Notes: generated by a model not told the origin, from the letters alone. A DNA stretch of 64,000 bases from Caulobacteraceae bacterium (GCA_947452365.1 CANGCO010000001.1:51388-115387); one strand, 5' to 3'. Shown: positions 25,908-35,162, counted from the stretch's first letter. Program-made: numbers and translations.

Positions 25908-26842
25908 GGACGAACCTCCAATTCCTTGGCCGGGGCCTTGGTGACCAGACCGCGAGGGTTTTTCTCCGCTTCCGCCGTCAAACGGTCAAAGGATTGGGCG
26001 GCCGATTCCAGGGTCTCTATCGCGGCGGTCAAACGCGGCAAGCCAACCTTGGCAAACTCTGCCGCCGGGTCCTTGACCGTCGCGATCACGGCACGCGCAT
26101 CCTTTGAGGTCTGGCGCAGTTCATCGGCAGCGGAACTGACATTGGTCAGGGCCTTGCGAGCATCGCCATTGACCAGCCTGTCTGTCGACTGACTCGCGAC
26201 CTTTATGCTCAAGGCCGCATCGTCAATATCTTTCAAGGTGGTTTCGATCTCAGCCAGAATGACCTTGCGATCCTTGGCCTCAGCCGTAACATCCTCAATA
26301 TTGCGCAGGCTGCGGCCGAATATGCGGATATTTTCGTCCGACATCACCCGGTTTATCCGGTCCAGACTATCAAGCGTGCGGGTCAAGACCGTGCCGCCCC
26401 CTTGAAGAAGGTCGGCAAGCGGCCCGGGACGACTGCCCAAGACCGGGATTTCGCCGCGCTTGACCGTATCGCGCAACAGCGGCTTGGCCGGGGTGCCACC
26501 GGTGATCTGCACATAATTGACGCCGGTAATCCCTTGAGGCTCCAGCGTGGCATAGGAGTCGGTTCGGATCGGCACATCGGAGGTTACCCGCGCGCGCGCA
26601 ATCACCCGGCTCGTATCCTTTGGATCGAGCGAGATCTTGATCACCTCGCCAACCTTGATGCCGTTAAAATGGACTTCGCCGCCATCAGACAGACCGCGTA
26701 CCGGCCCGACAAACGAGATATTGTAAAAAGCATAATCGCGATTGAACTGCAGATTGGCCAGCCAGGCGACAAAGATCGCGGCCACGGCCACCAGGATCAA
26801 GGAGATCAGGCCTACCAGAAAATAATTGGCGTTTCTTTCCAT
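25904..26842 (-). CDS. mlaD: MCE-domain substrate-binding protein (MlaD-like)
   Basis: A 312-residue periplasmic protein anchored by one N-terminal helix (LISLILVAVAAIFVAWLA). The MCE domain follows: YNISFVGPVRGLSDGGEVHFNGIKVGEVIKISLD and ITGVNYVQITGGTPAKPLL, which forms the hexameric lipid pore. The C-terminal 150 residues are a long helical coiled-coil region (ELRQTSKDARAVIATVKDPAAEFAKVGLPRLTAAIETL) as in longer MlaD/PqiB proteins. It shares its first base with the mlaF stop. It shuttles phospholipid between inner membrane permease and periplasm. Confidence 0.9.
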   Translation of the reverse strand: MERNANYFLVGLISLILVAVAAIFVAWLANLQFNRDYAFYNISFVGPVRGLSDGGEVHFNGIKVGEVIKISLDPKDTSRVIARARVTSDVPIRTDSYATLEPQGITGVNYVQITGGTPAKPLLRDTVKRGEIPVLGSRPGPLADLLQGGGTVLTRTLDSLDRINRVMSDENIRIFGRSLRNIEDVTAEAKDRKVILAEIETTLKDIDDAALSIKVASQSTDRLVNGDARKALTNVSSAADELRQTSKDARAVIATVKDPAAEFAKVGLPRLTAAIETLESAAQSFDRLTAEAEKNPRGLVTKAPAKELEVRP

Positions 26843-27666
26843 TACCCGGCCTCTTTAGCACTGCTTGCGGGCTTTGCGGAAGCGGCAAGCGATGAGGCCG
26901 CTGCCCGGCCTCTTGGACCACAAAAATATTCCTGAACCCAGGGATGGGTTGAGGTCTCAAGCGCCTTGGCCGAGGCCTTCGCAACAATCTTCTTATCCGC
27001 CAGCACAGCGACCGAACTACAAATCGTATAGAGGCTGTCTAGATCATGTGTGATCATGAATACAGTCAGGCCAAGGCTGGCCGACAGATCGGCAATCAAA
27101 GCATCAAATGCTCCGGCCCCAATCGGATCAAGACCAGAGGTCGGTTCATCCAAAAACAGGAGCTCGGGGTCTAGGGCCAGGGCCCGTGCCAAGGCCACGC
27201 GCTTGATCATGCCGCCGGAAAGCTCGGAAGGTTTCAGGTCAATCGCATGCGGTGGCAAACCCACCAGCGCCACCTTGACCGCCGCCAGCTCGCGCATATC
27301 AGCAGCGGAAAGCTGGCCATGTTGCAACATGGGCGCTTCAATGTTTTCCGCCACAGTCAGGTTGGAAAACAGGGCCCCGCGCTGGAACAAGACGCCCCAT
27401 CGCCGGTCCACAGACTGGCGCTCCGCTCGGCTTGCGGTCGCCAGGTCGACGCCGAAAATCTTGATCTGGCCCTCATCAATTGGTTTTAGGCCAAGAATGG
27501 TATTCAGAAGCACCGATTTACCTGAACCCGAGCCCCCAACCACGCCGACAATCTCGCCAGCCTCAATGGTCAGGTCTAGGTCCTTATGGATCACCCGCTC
27601 CCCAAAGCGCGAAACCAGACCCGATATGACCACTGGCGGCAGTGCGATTTGCGCTAAGGCGCTCAT
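26842..27666 (-). CDS. mlaF: ABC transporter ATPase of the Mla type
   Basis: Cytoplasmic ATP-binding subunit of 274 residues that drives the lipid transporter. Walker A is GGSGSGKS at residues 44-51, the signature LSGGMIKRVALARAL, Walker B ELLFLDEPTSGLD, and the H-loop MITHDLDSL. The Asp-Pro-Ile-Gly after the D-loop is typical of MlaF. The C-terminal 40 residues, PWVQEYFCGPRGRAAASS, match the usual MlaF tail. It overlaps the permease gene by 4 bases and mlaD by 1. Confidence 0.93.
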   Translation of the reverse strand: MSALAQIALPPVVISGLVSRFGERVIHKDLDLTIEAGEIVGVVGGSGSGKSVLLNTILGLKPIDEGQIKIFGVDLATASRAERQSVDRRWGVLFQRGALFSNLTVAENIEAPMLQHGQLSAADMRELAAVKVALVGLPPHAIDLKPSELSGGMIKRVALARALALDPELLFLDEPTSGLDPIGAGAFDALIADLSASLGLTVFMITHDLDSLYTICSSVAVLADKKIVAKASAKALETSTHPWVQEYFCGPRGRAAASSLAASAKPASSAKEAG

Positions 27667-28787
27667 AGGTCGAGCTGCATATAGATAAGGGCAAACACAG
27701 CATCGATTAGAATGATCGAAAAGATCGACTGAACCACGGCCGAGGTCACGCGCCGGCCGAGCGATTCAACATCCCCGCCAACCTCCATGCCCTGACGACA
27801 GCCAATCGCCGCAATCACACCGGCCATAACCGGGGCCTTGCTCATGCCGATCCAGAAATGCGTGGCCCCGACATTTTCGACAATCCGCTGGAAGAAAAAC
27901 GCTGGGCCAAGATCGAGCACCACCCAGGTGACCAACATGCCGCCGAACAGGCCAGACAGGGTGGCGACAAAGGTCAAGATTGGCATGGCAAACAAGAGCG
28001 CGAAAAACCGCGGTAAGACCAGGGCATCAAACGGATCAATGCCCAGCACCTTCATGGCATCGATTTCCTGGCTCATCTTCATGGCGCCAATCTCTGCAGC
28101 AAAGCTGGAGGCTGAGCGTCCCGCGAGCAGGACCGAGGTAATGATCACATTGAATTCGCGCAGCACCGCAATGCCGATCAATTCCACCACAAACACCTGG
28201 GCCCCGAACTTGGCCAACATATTGGCCCCGAGTAGGGCCAGAACCGCGCCGATAAAAAAGGTGGTGATCGCAACAATTGGCAGGGCATCTAGACCGGCCC
28301 GCTCGATCAGCGAAAAACACGCCGCCCAACGGATCTTTTGCGGCTGGGCCAGGGCGCGCACAGCCGAAACCAGCAGACGGCCATTAAAGGTCAGGGTGGC
28401 AATGACGTCATCAAGCACACCATAATGGCCGCGCCCCAGCCGCACCATCATGTCCCGAAACGGCCTAGGCAGATGTTCGGCTGTCTCTTTCCGCGCCGAG
28501 CGCGCTTCCAGCACCAAACCCACGAGACGTAAGGTTTCTGGGCGACCGATCAGGCGTTCGGGTATGGCGTCAGGCCCCAAGGCCCTAGCCAGCACCAAGG
28601 CCCCGACCGTATCGAGACGCCCAACGCCCGACAAATCGATTTGAACCGCAGCATCCTTAGTCATGGCCGCATCAAGCCGCGCGCCAATCCCGCCCAGACC
28701 CTGGCCGGTCCAATCCCCACTGGCCACCAGACGCAACCGATCTGCGGCCCGTTCAAGCCGAAAATCAGCGGTCAATGACGTCCTCAC
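27663..28787 (-). CDS. mlaE: Mla permease fused to an N-terminal STAS domain
   Basis: A 374-residue protein. Residues 1-95 are a STAS domain (MlaB-like), with VQIDLSGVGRLDTVGALVLARALG at the position of its conserved Asp-Thr/Ser-x-Gly switch. The rest is an MlaE permease with about five helices, containing IAVLREFNVIITSVLLAGRSASSFAAEIGAMKMSQEIDAMKVLGIDPF, the coupling helix motif. The fusion puts the MlaB and MlaE roles in one chain. The GTG start at 28787 heads the operon; a TTG at 28775 with a better GAGGA spacing is an alternative. Eighty-seven bases separate it from the methyltransferase gene. Confidence 0.9.
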   Translation of the reverse strand: MRTSLTADFRLERAADRLRLVASGDWTGQGLGGIGARLDAAMTKDAAVQIDLSGVGRLDTVGALVLARALGPDAIPERLIGRPETLRLVGLVLEARSARKETAEHLPRPFRDMMVRLGRGHYGVLDDVIATLTFNGRLLVSAVRALAQPQKIRWAACFSLIERAGLDALPIVAITTFFIGAVLALLGANMLAKFGAQVFVVELIGIAVLREFNVIITSVLLAGRSASSFAAEIGAMKMSQEIDAMKVLGIDPFDALVLPRFFALLFAMPILTFVATLSGLFGGMLVTWVVLDLGPAFFFQRIVENVGATHFWIGMSKAPVMAGVIAAIGCRQGMEVGGDVESLGRRVTSAVVQSIFSIILIDAVFALIYMQLDL

Positions 28788-28874
28788 AGGGCAAGATCAC
28801 GGGAACACTCCAAAAGCAACGCTATCTTATCAGACGAATGCGCCACCCCCAAGCTGTGGCTTGCGCCAGACGCC

Positions 28875-29498
28875 CTAGGCTGGAACCGCCGAACCCCACT
28901 CGCTCCAGCCCAGGATTTTTGGTGTGCCCGGCAGATACATGCCTTCATGGCTCTTGAGCTTGAACCCAGCGGCTTCAATCCCCGAAGCAATCGGCCGGGT
29001 CAGGTGACACCCGCCCGCCAGCCGCTTCCAGACCGGCTCAAGCCGATCTTGCCATTTTTGCACCCCGTCATCCGGGGCTAGGCCATGTTCGCAAAACAGC
29101 AAGGTGCCGCCGGTTTTGAGCACGCGCCGCGCTTCAGCCAGGGCCGCTTGCGGCGAATGCACTGAGCACAGGGTGAAGGTGCAGACCACTGTATCAAAGC
29201 TCTTGTCTTCAAACGGCAGGTCCTCAGCCACGCCCTTGGCAATGGTCACTTCCAGCCCAAGCGCCCGAGGTGCCCGTTCGGCCTGGGCGCGCAGCTCATC
29301 GGATGGGTCTACCCCGTCAACATGGCTGACCGCCAAAGAATTGTAAAAACTGAGATTGAGGCCTCCGCCTATGCCCAGTTCCAGCACACGCCCGGTCGCC
29401 AAATGCACGACCTTGGACCGCTGCTTCATGATGGGCTTGGACGAACAGGCGCAGCCAATCAGCCGCGGCATGATATGTCGGTCATAAAATGAGGTCAT
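28875..29498 (-). CDS. Class I SAM-dependent methyltransferase (METTL7/UbiE-like)
   Basis: A 207-residue methyltransferase. VLELGIGGGLNLSFY is the SAM-binding motif I, VDGVDPSDEL motif II, and FDTVVCTFTLCSVHSPQAALAEARRVLKTGGTLLFCEHG motifs III-IV. The pattern CEHG...W-Q...P-W-K-x-L-A-G-G-C-x-L-x-R matches the METTL7/TMT1-like bacterial group, some of which are thiol methyltransferases. The N-terminus FYDRHIMPRLIGCACSS is also typical of it. ATG at 29498 follows GGAGGG. Located alone; the substrate is unknown. Confidence 0.85.
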   Translation of the reverse strand: MTSFYDRHIMPRLIGCACSSKPIMKQRSKVVHLATGRVLELGIGGGLNLSFYNSLAVSHVDGVDPSDELRAQAERAPRALGLEVTIAKGVAEDLPFEDKSFDTVVCTFTLCSVHSPQAALAEARRVLKTGGTLLFCEHGLAPDDGVQKWQDRLEPVWKRLAGGCHLTRPIASGIEAAGFKLKSHEGMYLPGTPKILGWSEWGSAVPA

Positions 29499-29566
29499 AA
29501 TTCCCTCCATGATCCCTGCTTGCTGCCCGGGAATGGGAGATCATACGCCGATTATTGTCGCAAATC

Positions 29567-30580
29567 CTAATCCAGCCCAATCAAGGGCTCGAAAGGGTCA
29601 ATCTTCCCAGAAGCGACATCAGCAAAACTAAAGGCTGGCCAGCCGATTGTGGCGCTTTCACTCGCCCGCCAGGCCATGGTGATCAGGTCGCGAAGGGTCG
29701 CCGCCCCTGCGGCTAACCGCCCTGTGGCAAAGGCCTTGCCCCGCGCATCCCCTAGGTTAAACCCGCCGTCCTTTTCTAGGGCATAGAGTGGCTCAACATC
29801 CGCAGCCGTGGCCTTCAAATAGCTCAGACTGGCCTGCTCAATCGTGCAGCTGCAGGCGACCGGGGCGGGCATGGCGGCCTCAACGGCTTTTTGCTCGATA
29901 TTTTGTCGCACAAACTGGCCTTCGAAACGGGCATGCAGGGTGCGGGACAGGGTGTAGCCCTTGGGGTTTGGAAACTCGCCCCAGCCGTTGAAATGCTCGG
30001 TCACGTGCAAGGGTTGGCTAGCATCGCCGACATAGTGCGACCAGATGCCCAGATTATTGATGATCAAGGCCTGGCGACGCGCCAGATCAGCCTTCAGCCA
30101 GGCGCGCTTTTGCGGCGTCTTGGCCAAGGGAATGGCCAGATTTAACACCCGCCAATAGGCAAAATCCTTGGTCAACTGCTGCCAACCATCAATCATGGCA
30201 TAGGGCAAATAACCGGTCCTACTGCTGTCGGTTCCACCGGTTCGCAAACTTGCATCAAACTCACCGCGCGTTAAAGGCAAGGGCTCTAGGGCCACCACCC
30301 CGCCCACCTTGCCCGCATCATCCAGATCAATGAAATGGGCGGGATCGCGCATGGCGTCATGGATGCGTCCAGCCCCCTTGGAACGGTCCGGTTCGCGCGC
30401 CAATTCACCGATGGCGGTGAGCGCTTCGGGGGTTTTCAAAAAGCCGGGCAGATCAGGCCCAAGCGCCTTGACCCCCAAAACCGCAATCATTCTATGACCG
30501 GTCGCCCCCCAGGCCAGGGCCTTCTGCGCACAGACGCTGAGCATAAGGGCGAGGGACAGGGCCTTGAAACGACGGGTCAT
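29567..30580 (-). CDS. Secreted S1/P1-type zinc nuclease
   Basis: A 337-residue exported phosphodiesterase predicted to degrade single-stranded nucleic acids. Residues 1-22 are a signal peptide ending ALA, so the mature chain starts with WGATGHRMIAVLG, whose N-terminal Trp and His are zinc ligands. Other ligands are in DPAHFIDLDD and in IWSHYVGDASQPLHVTEHFNGWGE, the family's His-x3-Asp and His-x(n)-Asp/His motifs. Length fits the family plus a C-terminal extension of about 60 residues. It could supply phosphate from environmental DNA or RNA. Next gene on the same strand (GST) is 21 bases upstream. Confidence 0.9.
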   Translation of the reverse strand: MTRRFKALSLALMLSVCAQKALAWGATGHRMIAVLGVKALGPDLPGFLKTPEALTAIGELAREPDRSKGAGRIHDAMRDPAHFIDLDDAGKVGGVVALEPLPLTRGEFDASLRTGGTDSSRTGYLPYAMIDGWQQLTKDFAYWRVLNLAIPLAKTPQKRAWLKADLARRQALIINNLGIWSHYVGDASQPLHVTEHFNGWGEFPNPKGYTLSRTLHARFEGQFVRQNIEQKAVEAAMPAPVACSCTIEQASLSYLKATAADVEPLYALEKDGGFNLGDARGKAFATGRLAAGAATLRDLITMAWRASESATIGWPAFSFADVASGKIDPFEPLIGLD

Positions 30581-30601
30581 GGGCGCTCTTTGGGCTGGAA
30601 A

Positions 30602-31192
30602 TTAGTCTTTGATATTGAAATCAGTTTCGACGCGCTTAATCCAGCCCCGAATGTGCGGATAGGCGGCCAGATCAAACCCGCCCTGATGCGCTAGCCGCGT
30701 ATAGGCCACCAGGGCCATATCGGCCAGGCTCGCCCTAGAGCCAACCAGATAGGCGCTGGCCGATAGGGCCAGTTCCATCCGGTCCAGAGCCGCATAACCG
30801 CGCTGCACCAGTTTTGGCTCAATCGCCTCGGGCTTCAGGCCTGCCATGTGGCGCTGAAACCGCACCACGGCAATATAGGGCTCGTGGCTATATTGCTCCC
30901 AAAAGCACCATTCCAGCATCTTGGCCCGGTCAAAGGCATCGGTCGGGATCAGGCGCGAGCCCTCGGCCAGATAGAGGATGATGGCATTAGACTGGGCCAG
31001 CATTCGCCCATCCGCCAGCACAACACAGGGCACCTGGGCGGCCGGGTTTATGGCTAGAAATTCAGGCGTCTTGGCCTGATCCGCCAACACGTCAATATCG
31101 ATCCAGCTATAATCCAACCCCAAAAGCTCGGCGGTCCAGAGCACCTTGAGGCAATTGCCCGACTGACGGTCACCATAGATTTTCAAGGTCAT
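30602..31192 (-). CDS. Glutathione S-transferase
   Basis: A 196-residue GST. MTLKIYGDRQSGNCLKVLWTAELLGLDYSW is the thioredoxin-like start, with Ser-Gly-Asn-Cys at the active site. AQVPCVVLADGRMLAQSNAIILYLAEG holds the cis-Pro (VPCV) and the glutathione-binding Gln-Ser-Asn. The helical domain ends with SAYLVGSRASLADMALVAYTRLA (Ser-x-x-Asp cap). ATG at 31192 follows AGGAG; the start at 31213 adds seven residues. It is divergent from the 3D-domain gene. Confidence 0.9.
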   Translation of the reverse strand: MTLKIYGDRQSGNCLKVLWTAELLGLDYSWIDIDVLADQAKTPEFLAINPAAQVPCVVLADGRMLAQSNAIILYLAEGSRLIPTDAFDRAKMLEWCFWEQYSHEPYIAVVRFQRHMAGLKPEAIEPKLVQRGYAALDRMELALSASAYLVGSRASLADMALVAYTRLAHQGGFDLAAYPHIRGWIKRVETDFNIKD

Positions 31193-31280
31193 GTCTCCTG
31201 CTGGCTTGACCAATAGGGTTGCTGATCGTGTGATTGGCGTTTATCTGGACTCGGCGCAAAATGCCAAGGCCAATCCAGAG

Positions 31281-31874
31281 ATGCACTTGACCTTGCTTAA
31301 ATTTCTGCGCGCGGCGGCCTTAAGTGTTTGTGTTTTTGGCACTGTTCCCGCCCTAGCCTGCGCCCAGGCCCTGACCCAAGATAGTCAGACACAGGCCAGC
31401 CAATCCATGGCGGACTCAATGGCCAAGCCGGGCCCTGACCTGATCGGTGACTTGATTTCGACCAGCCTGTCTGAGGTCAAGGCCAGCCTGCCATCGGTTG
31501 ATTGGACCTTGGTGGCGCGGATGTATCACATCGGCAATCGCGGCGTTGGGGCGCGTGACAGCCTAGGCTGCAAGGTCGTGCCGCTGCGCACAGTGGCGAT
31601 TGATCCAAGCCTTGTGCCCAAGCGCACCATACTGTTTATCCCGCAAACCGTCGGCCTGCCGGTGCCGGGCGGCGGCACCCATGACGGCTATTGGTATGCC
31701 TCCGATACAGGCGGCGGCATTAAGGGCGCCATGATTGACCTATTCACCGGCCATGGTGCCCGCTCCATGGCGCCGCTAATGAAGCAGGGCCTTAATCTGG
31801 CCAAATTGACCACCAGCAAGGTTGGCGAATTTACCGGCTGCCCGCCGCCTTGGCCGCAACAGGACGGCCGTTAA
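31281..31874 (+). CDS. Secreted 3D (MltA C-terminal-like) domain protein
   Basis: A 197-residue protein with a signal peptide (LLKFLRAAALSVCVFGTVPALACAQ). The C-terminal 110 residues form a double-psi-barrel 3D domain: RTVAIDPSLVPKRTILFIPQTVG, then THDGYWYASDTGGGIKGAMIDLFTG, whose Asp residues are the catalytic-type aspartates in MltA and resuscitation-promoting proteins. It may cleave or bind peptidoglycan, though no lytic activity can be assumed without the MltA N-terminal domain. The first ATG at 31191 would add 30 residues without signal features, so 31281 was chosen. It is followed closely by the convergent cysH. Confidence 0.85.
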   Translation: MHLTLLKFLRAAALSVCVFGTVPALACAQALTQDSQTQASQSMADSMAKPGPDLIGDLISTSLSEVKASLPSVDWTLVARMYHIGNRGVGARDSLGCKVVPLRTVAIDPSLVPKRTILFIPQTVGLPVPGGGTHDGYWYASDTGGGIKGAMIDLFTGHGARSMAPLMKQGLNLAKLTTSKVGEFTGCPPPWPQQDGR

Positions 31875-31883
31875 GGCCTAGAG

Positions 31884-32633
31884 CTAGATATCGGCCCCAA
31901 CATCACCTGCTGCTCCGCCATCGGCGCGGGTCAGGTGGATGCCGCACTCGGTCTTGTCAGACCCCGCCCAACGCCCTGCCCGCACATCCTCGCCCTCATC
32001 GGCTGGCTGGGTACAGGGCCAGCACCCCACCGACGGATAGCCAAATTCGACCAAGGGATGCGGTGGCAAGTCATGGGCCAGCGCATAGGCGTCCAGCTCT
32101 TCCTTGCCCCAATTGGCCAAGGGATTGAACTTGATCTTGCCATCGGTTTCTTCAACCACGGCTAGGCGCAAGCGATCGCCGCCATGAAAGCGCTTTCGCC
32201 CGGTAATCCAGGCCTCATACCCGCCAATCGCCCGGTCGAGCGGCAAGACCTTGCGGATATGGCAGCAGGCATCGGTATTGGTCTTCCAAAGATCGGCCTT
32301 GGGGTCAGTCGTGGCAAGGTCCTGAAACTGCGGCCTTAGATCGCGCACATTGGTCAGGCCCAAACGCGCGGCCAATTGCTGGCGATAGTCCAGGGTCTGG
32401 CCAAACAGCATGCCGGTATCGAGAAACAGCACCGGCAGGTCGGGCTTGATCTGGGCGACCATGTGCAACAGCACAGCTGATTCCGCGCCAAACGAGGACA
32501 CGAGCGCCAGGCTATCGCCATAACGGTCTATGGCCCGCGCCAATATGGTCTGAGGGCGAGCGGCGCGCAGATCTCGGTCGAGCAATTGGGCCGGGCCTAG
32601 GTCTTGGATGCTGTCCAGCGACATGATGCTCAT
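31884..32633 (-). CDS. cysH: Iron-sulfur (adenylyl-/phosphoadenylyl-) sulfate reductase
   Basis: Reduces activated sulfate to sulfite in cysteine synthesis. The 249-residue protein shows LVSSFGAESAVLLHMVAQIKPDLPVLFLDTG (the PP-loop type ATP-fold), a Cys-Cys pair near residue 125 (DACCHIRK) and Cys-x2-Cys near 203 (VGCWPCTQP), which bind a [4Fe-4S] cluster. This cluster marks the APS-type enzyme rather than the PAPS-only E. coli type. The C-terminal Glu-Cys-Gly-Ile-His motif carries the catalytic Cys. The start overlaps the DUF934 stop (ATGA). Last gene of the cobA operon. Confidence 0.93.
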   Translation of the reverse strand: MSIMSLDSIQDLGPAQLLDRDLRAARPQTILARAIDRYGDSLALVSSFGAESAVLLHMVAQIKPDLPVLFLDTGMLFGQTLDYRQQLAARLGLTNVRDLRPQFQDLATTDPKADLWKTNTDACCHIRKVLPLDRAIGGYEAWITGRKRFHGGDRLRLAVVEETDGKIKFNPLANWGKEELDAYALAHDLPPHPLVEFGYPSVGCWPCTQPADEGEDVRAGRWAGSDKTECGIHLTRADGGAAGDVGADI

Positions 32634-33136
32634 GCCCTCCCCGGCTCGGCATAGGCCGGTACGCGGCCATCGGCGGCGGTCTGATAGACATGGCGATGAC
32701 GATGCGCGGCCTTGGCCCAATCGGACGCGTTGGAGCCATCCGCGGGCACAAAGGCGTCAAAGCCGCAGCGCAGCATAAAGCCCGCCTGCTCGCGCAATAC
32801 ATCGCCCACAGCCCGCACCTCGCCGCTATAGCCCAGACGTTCGCGCAGAAGCGTGGCAGAGGTATAGGCCCGGCCATCGCGAAACTTTGGAAACGCCACA
32901 GCCACCACCGAAAGACGCGGCAAGAAAGCGGCTAGGTCCTCGACCGCCTCGGCCGGTTCAATCTGAACGCCAACAGACACACCGCTGTTCAACAGGGCCT
33001 CACCGTCCGCCTTTAGACGGATCAAGGAAACGATCACGTCAGCGCCCTGCGGGATCGCGTCCTCGTCCAGGACGGTGACAAAGCGGTCTTCGACCGGTTC
33101 TGCCCCGGCCGGGGTTAGCTTAATGAGCGACGGCAT
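32630..33136 (-). CDS. DUF934 sulfur-assimilation protein
   Basis: A 168-residue protein of the family always found between cysI and cysH in alpha- and betaproteobacteria. ALLNSGVSVGVQIEPAEAVEDLAAFLPRLSVVAVAFPKFRDGRAYTSATLLRERLGYSGEVRAVGDVLREQAGFMLRCGFDAF is the full DUF934 core, with the invariant Phe-x-x-x-Arg-Asp-Gly-Arg. Its biochemical role is unproven. It overlaps the cysI stop by 17 bases and cysH by 4. Confidence 0.93.
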   Translation of the reverse strand: MPSLIKLTPAGAEPVEDRFVTVLDEDAIPQGADVIVSLIRLKADGEALLNSGVSVGVQIEPAEAVEDLAAFLPRLSVVAVAFPKFRDGRAYTSATLLRERLGYSGEVRAVGDVLREQAGFMLRCGFDAFVPADGSNASDWAKAAHRHRHVYQTAADGRVPAYAEPGRA

Positions 33137-34778
33137 AGACAGCCTCCTTAAACGGGGCCATGCCCGTACGCCGATAGGTGTCCAAAAACCGCTCGCCGTC
33201 TTGGCGTAGGTCCAGATAGACCGCCACCAGCGTGTCTATGGCCGGGGCGACCTGATCGGCCGCCAGGGCCGGGCCAAGCATTTGGCCGATACTGGCATCT
33301 TCCGCGCCCGATCCGCCAAGCGTGAGCTGGTAAAATTCCTCGCCCTTCTTATCGACCCCCAAAACGCCAATATGGCCGACATGGTGGTGACCACAGGCAT
33401 TGATACAGCCCGAAATCTTGATCTTTAGCTCGCCAACCTTTTCGGCCAGTTCGGGATCGAGAAACCGCTGCGCAATCGACTGGGCCACCGGAATGGCGCG
33501 GGCATTGGCCAGGGCGCAATAATCAAGCCCCGGACAAGCAATAATGTCCGAAACCAGATTGATATTGGGTGTCGCCAGACCCGCTGCGGCCAGGGCCTCG
33601 AACACAGCCAAGAGATCGTCCTGTTTGACGTGCGGCAGGACCAGATTTTGCTCATGCGTGACCCGCACCTCGCCAAGGCTATAGCGTTCGGCCAGATCGG
33701 CAATCACCTCGAGCTGGTCGGCATTGGCATCGCCCGGCGTGGCGTCATGGGCCTTGAGCGAGACATCGACAATGGCATAGCCCGGCGCCTTATGCGCACT
33801 AACATTATTGCGCACAAAACGCGCAAGGGCGGAATTGGCAGCCCGGGCGGCCTCATAGGCTGCTGAAACCGGCTCTAGGGCCTCAAGGCCCGGCTGCACA
33901 AAGGCAGCGCGGATACGGGCCAGCTCGCCTTCCGGCAGGTCGGCGCGCGCCGCATCAATCTGCAGCCATTCGGCCTCAACCTGACGGGCAAATTCCTCAG
34001 CGCCCAGCGCCGCGACCAGGATCTTGATGCGGGCCTTATAGATATTGTCGCGGCGGCCATGGCGGTTATAGACCCGCAAGATCGCCTCCAGATAGGACAA
34101 GAGCCGCTCGGCAGGAAGGTGCGCCCTAATGGTCGAGCCAATATAGGGCGTACGCCCCATGCCGCCGCCGGCCATGACCTCAAAGCCCAACGCGCCGTCG
34201 CGATTGCGCCGCAGAACCAGACCAACGTCATGAACCTTGGCCGCTGTGCGATCCTTGGCCGAGGCTGTCACCGCGATCTTGAACTTGCGCGGCAGATAGG
34301 AAAACTCCGGGTGCAGGGTCGACCATTGGCGGATGGCCTCTGACCAGACCCTTGGATCATCCACCTCCTCGGCCGTCGCCCCGGCGCGCGGGTCTGACGT
34401 GACATTGCGAATGCAATTGCCCGAGGTCTGGATGGCATGAAGATCGACCTGGGCCAGGGCATCAAGAATATCGGGCGTGTCGCGCAGCTTGATCCAGTGG
34501 AACTGGATGTTTTGGCGCGTGGTGAAATGGCCATAGCCCTTGTCATAGGTCCGCGCGATCCAGGCCAGACGCCGCACCTGGGCGACATTCAGCGCCCCAT
34601 AGGGAATGGCAACCCGCAGCATATAGGCGTGCAATTGCAGATATAGGCCGTTCATCAACCGCAAGGGCTTGAACTGGTCCTCGGTCAATTCCCCGGCCAG
34701 GCGGCGAACCACCTGGTTGCGAAACTCGTTGGAGCGGTCGGCTAGGACCTCTTTATCAATCGCATCATAGCGGTACAT
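33120..34778 (-). CDS. cysI: Sulfite reductase haemoprotein (nitrite/sulfite reductase family)
   Basis: Cytoplasmic siroheme [4Fe-4S] enzyme that makes six-electron reductions, here most likely sulfite to sulfide. The 552-residue protein has the two ferredoxin-like halves: LRVAIPYGALNVAQVRRLAWIARTYDKGYGHFTTRQNIQFHWI near the start and LAERYSLGEVRVTHEQNLVLPHV in the second. The cluster ligands are in CPGLDYCALANARAIP (Cys-x5-Cys, near residue 417) and GCINACGHHHVGHIG (Cys-x3-Cys, near 457). The Arg/Lys anion-binding residues are in place. A start ATG follows AAGGACC. It is in the sulfur operon between DUF2849 and DUF934. Confidence 0.93.
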   Translation of the reverse strand: MYRYDAIDKEVLADRSNEFRNQVVRRLAGELTEDQFKPLRLMNGLYLQLHAYMLRVAIPYGALNVAQVRRLAWIARTYDKGYGHFTTRQNIQFHWIKLRDTPDILDALAQVDLHAIQTSGNCIRNVTSDPRAGATAEEVDDPRVWSEAIRQWSTLHPEFSYLPRKFKIAVTASAKDRTAAKVHDVGLVLRRNRDGALGFEVMAGGGMGRTPYIGSTIRAHLPAERLLSYLEAILRVYNRHGRRDNIYKARIKILVAALGAEEFARQVEAEWLQIDAARADLPEGELARIRAAFVQPGLEALEPVSAAYEAARAANSALARFVRNNVSAHKAPGYAIVDVSLKAHDATPGDANADQLEVIADLAERYSLGEVRVTHEQNLVLPHVKQDDLLAVFEALAAAGLATPNINLVSDIIACPGLDYCALANARAIPVAQSIAQRFLDPELAEKVGELKIKISGCINACGHHHVGHIGVLGVDKKGEEFYQLTLGGSGAEDASIGQMLGPALAADQVAPAIDTLVAVYLDLRQDGERFLDTYRRTGMAPFKEAVYAVAH

Positions 34779-34787
34779 GGTCGGTCC

Positions 34788-35162
34788 TTATTTGCGACGG
34801 ATAAGATCAAGACGGCCAGTCGAGCGGGCCGCGCCCGCAGCCGCGCTCAAGGCGGCAATGGCCGCGCCGCCAATAGCCTGTTTGCCGTGGGTCAGTTCAT
34901 TGGTCGGGCCAAGCGCGCGCAGGCGCTCGCGATAGCTGACCGGGGCAAGGCCAGACCCGGCCTCGGCCACATCGATCAGATAGGCATCCACCACGACCCG
35001 CACCTGGGCCTTGGCCACAGCCAGCGCCGCCTCAGCCGCCGCGCTATCGCTAAATAGCTCGGCATCGGCAAATTGTTCGGCCCAGTGATCCCTGGCCCAA
35101 AACACCACATCCCCCTCGGCCAAGAGATTGGCGGTTAGGGCCTTTAGATAGGTCGCGCTCAT
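34788..35162 (-). CDS. DUF2849 protein of the sulfite reductase operon
   Basis: A 124-residue protein. LKALTANLLAEGDVVFWARDHWAEQFADAELF is the DUF2849 domain (Asn-x-Leu-x-x-Gly-x-Val-Val-[FY]), found next to cysI in many alphaproteobacteria. No catalytic residues are recognised. It overlaps cobA by 4 bases and lies 9 bases before the cysI start, so translation is coupled. It may support siroheme delivery or assembly, which is inference from position only. Confidence 0.88.
   Translation of the reverse strand: MSATYLKALTANLLAEGDVVFWARDHWAEQFADAELFSDSAAAEAALAVAKAQVRVVVDAYLIDVAEAGSGLAPVSYRERLRALGPTNELTHGKQAIGGAAIAALSAAAGAARSTGRLDLIRRK

Noticed and set aside
27050..27688. 212-residue plus-strand frame inside the mlaF gene
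   Set aside because: mlaF has all ABC ATPase motifs. The antisense frame is Arg/Ser/Pro-rich and without homology that I can see.
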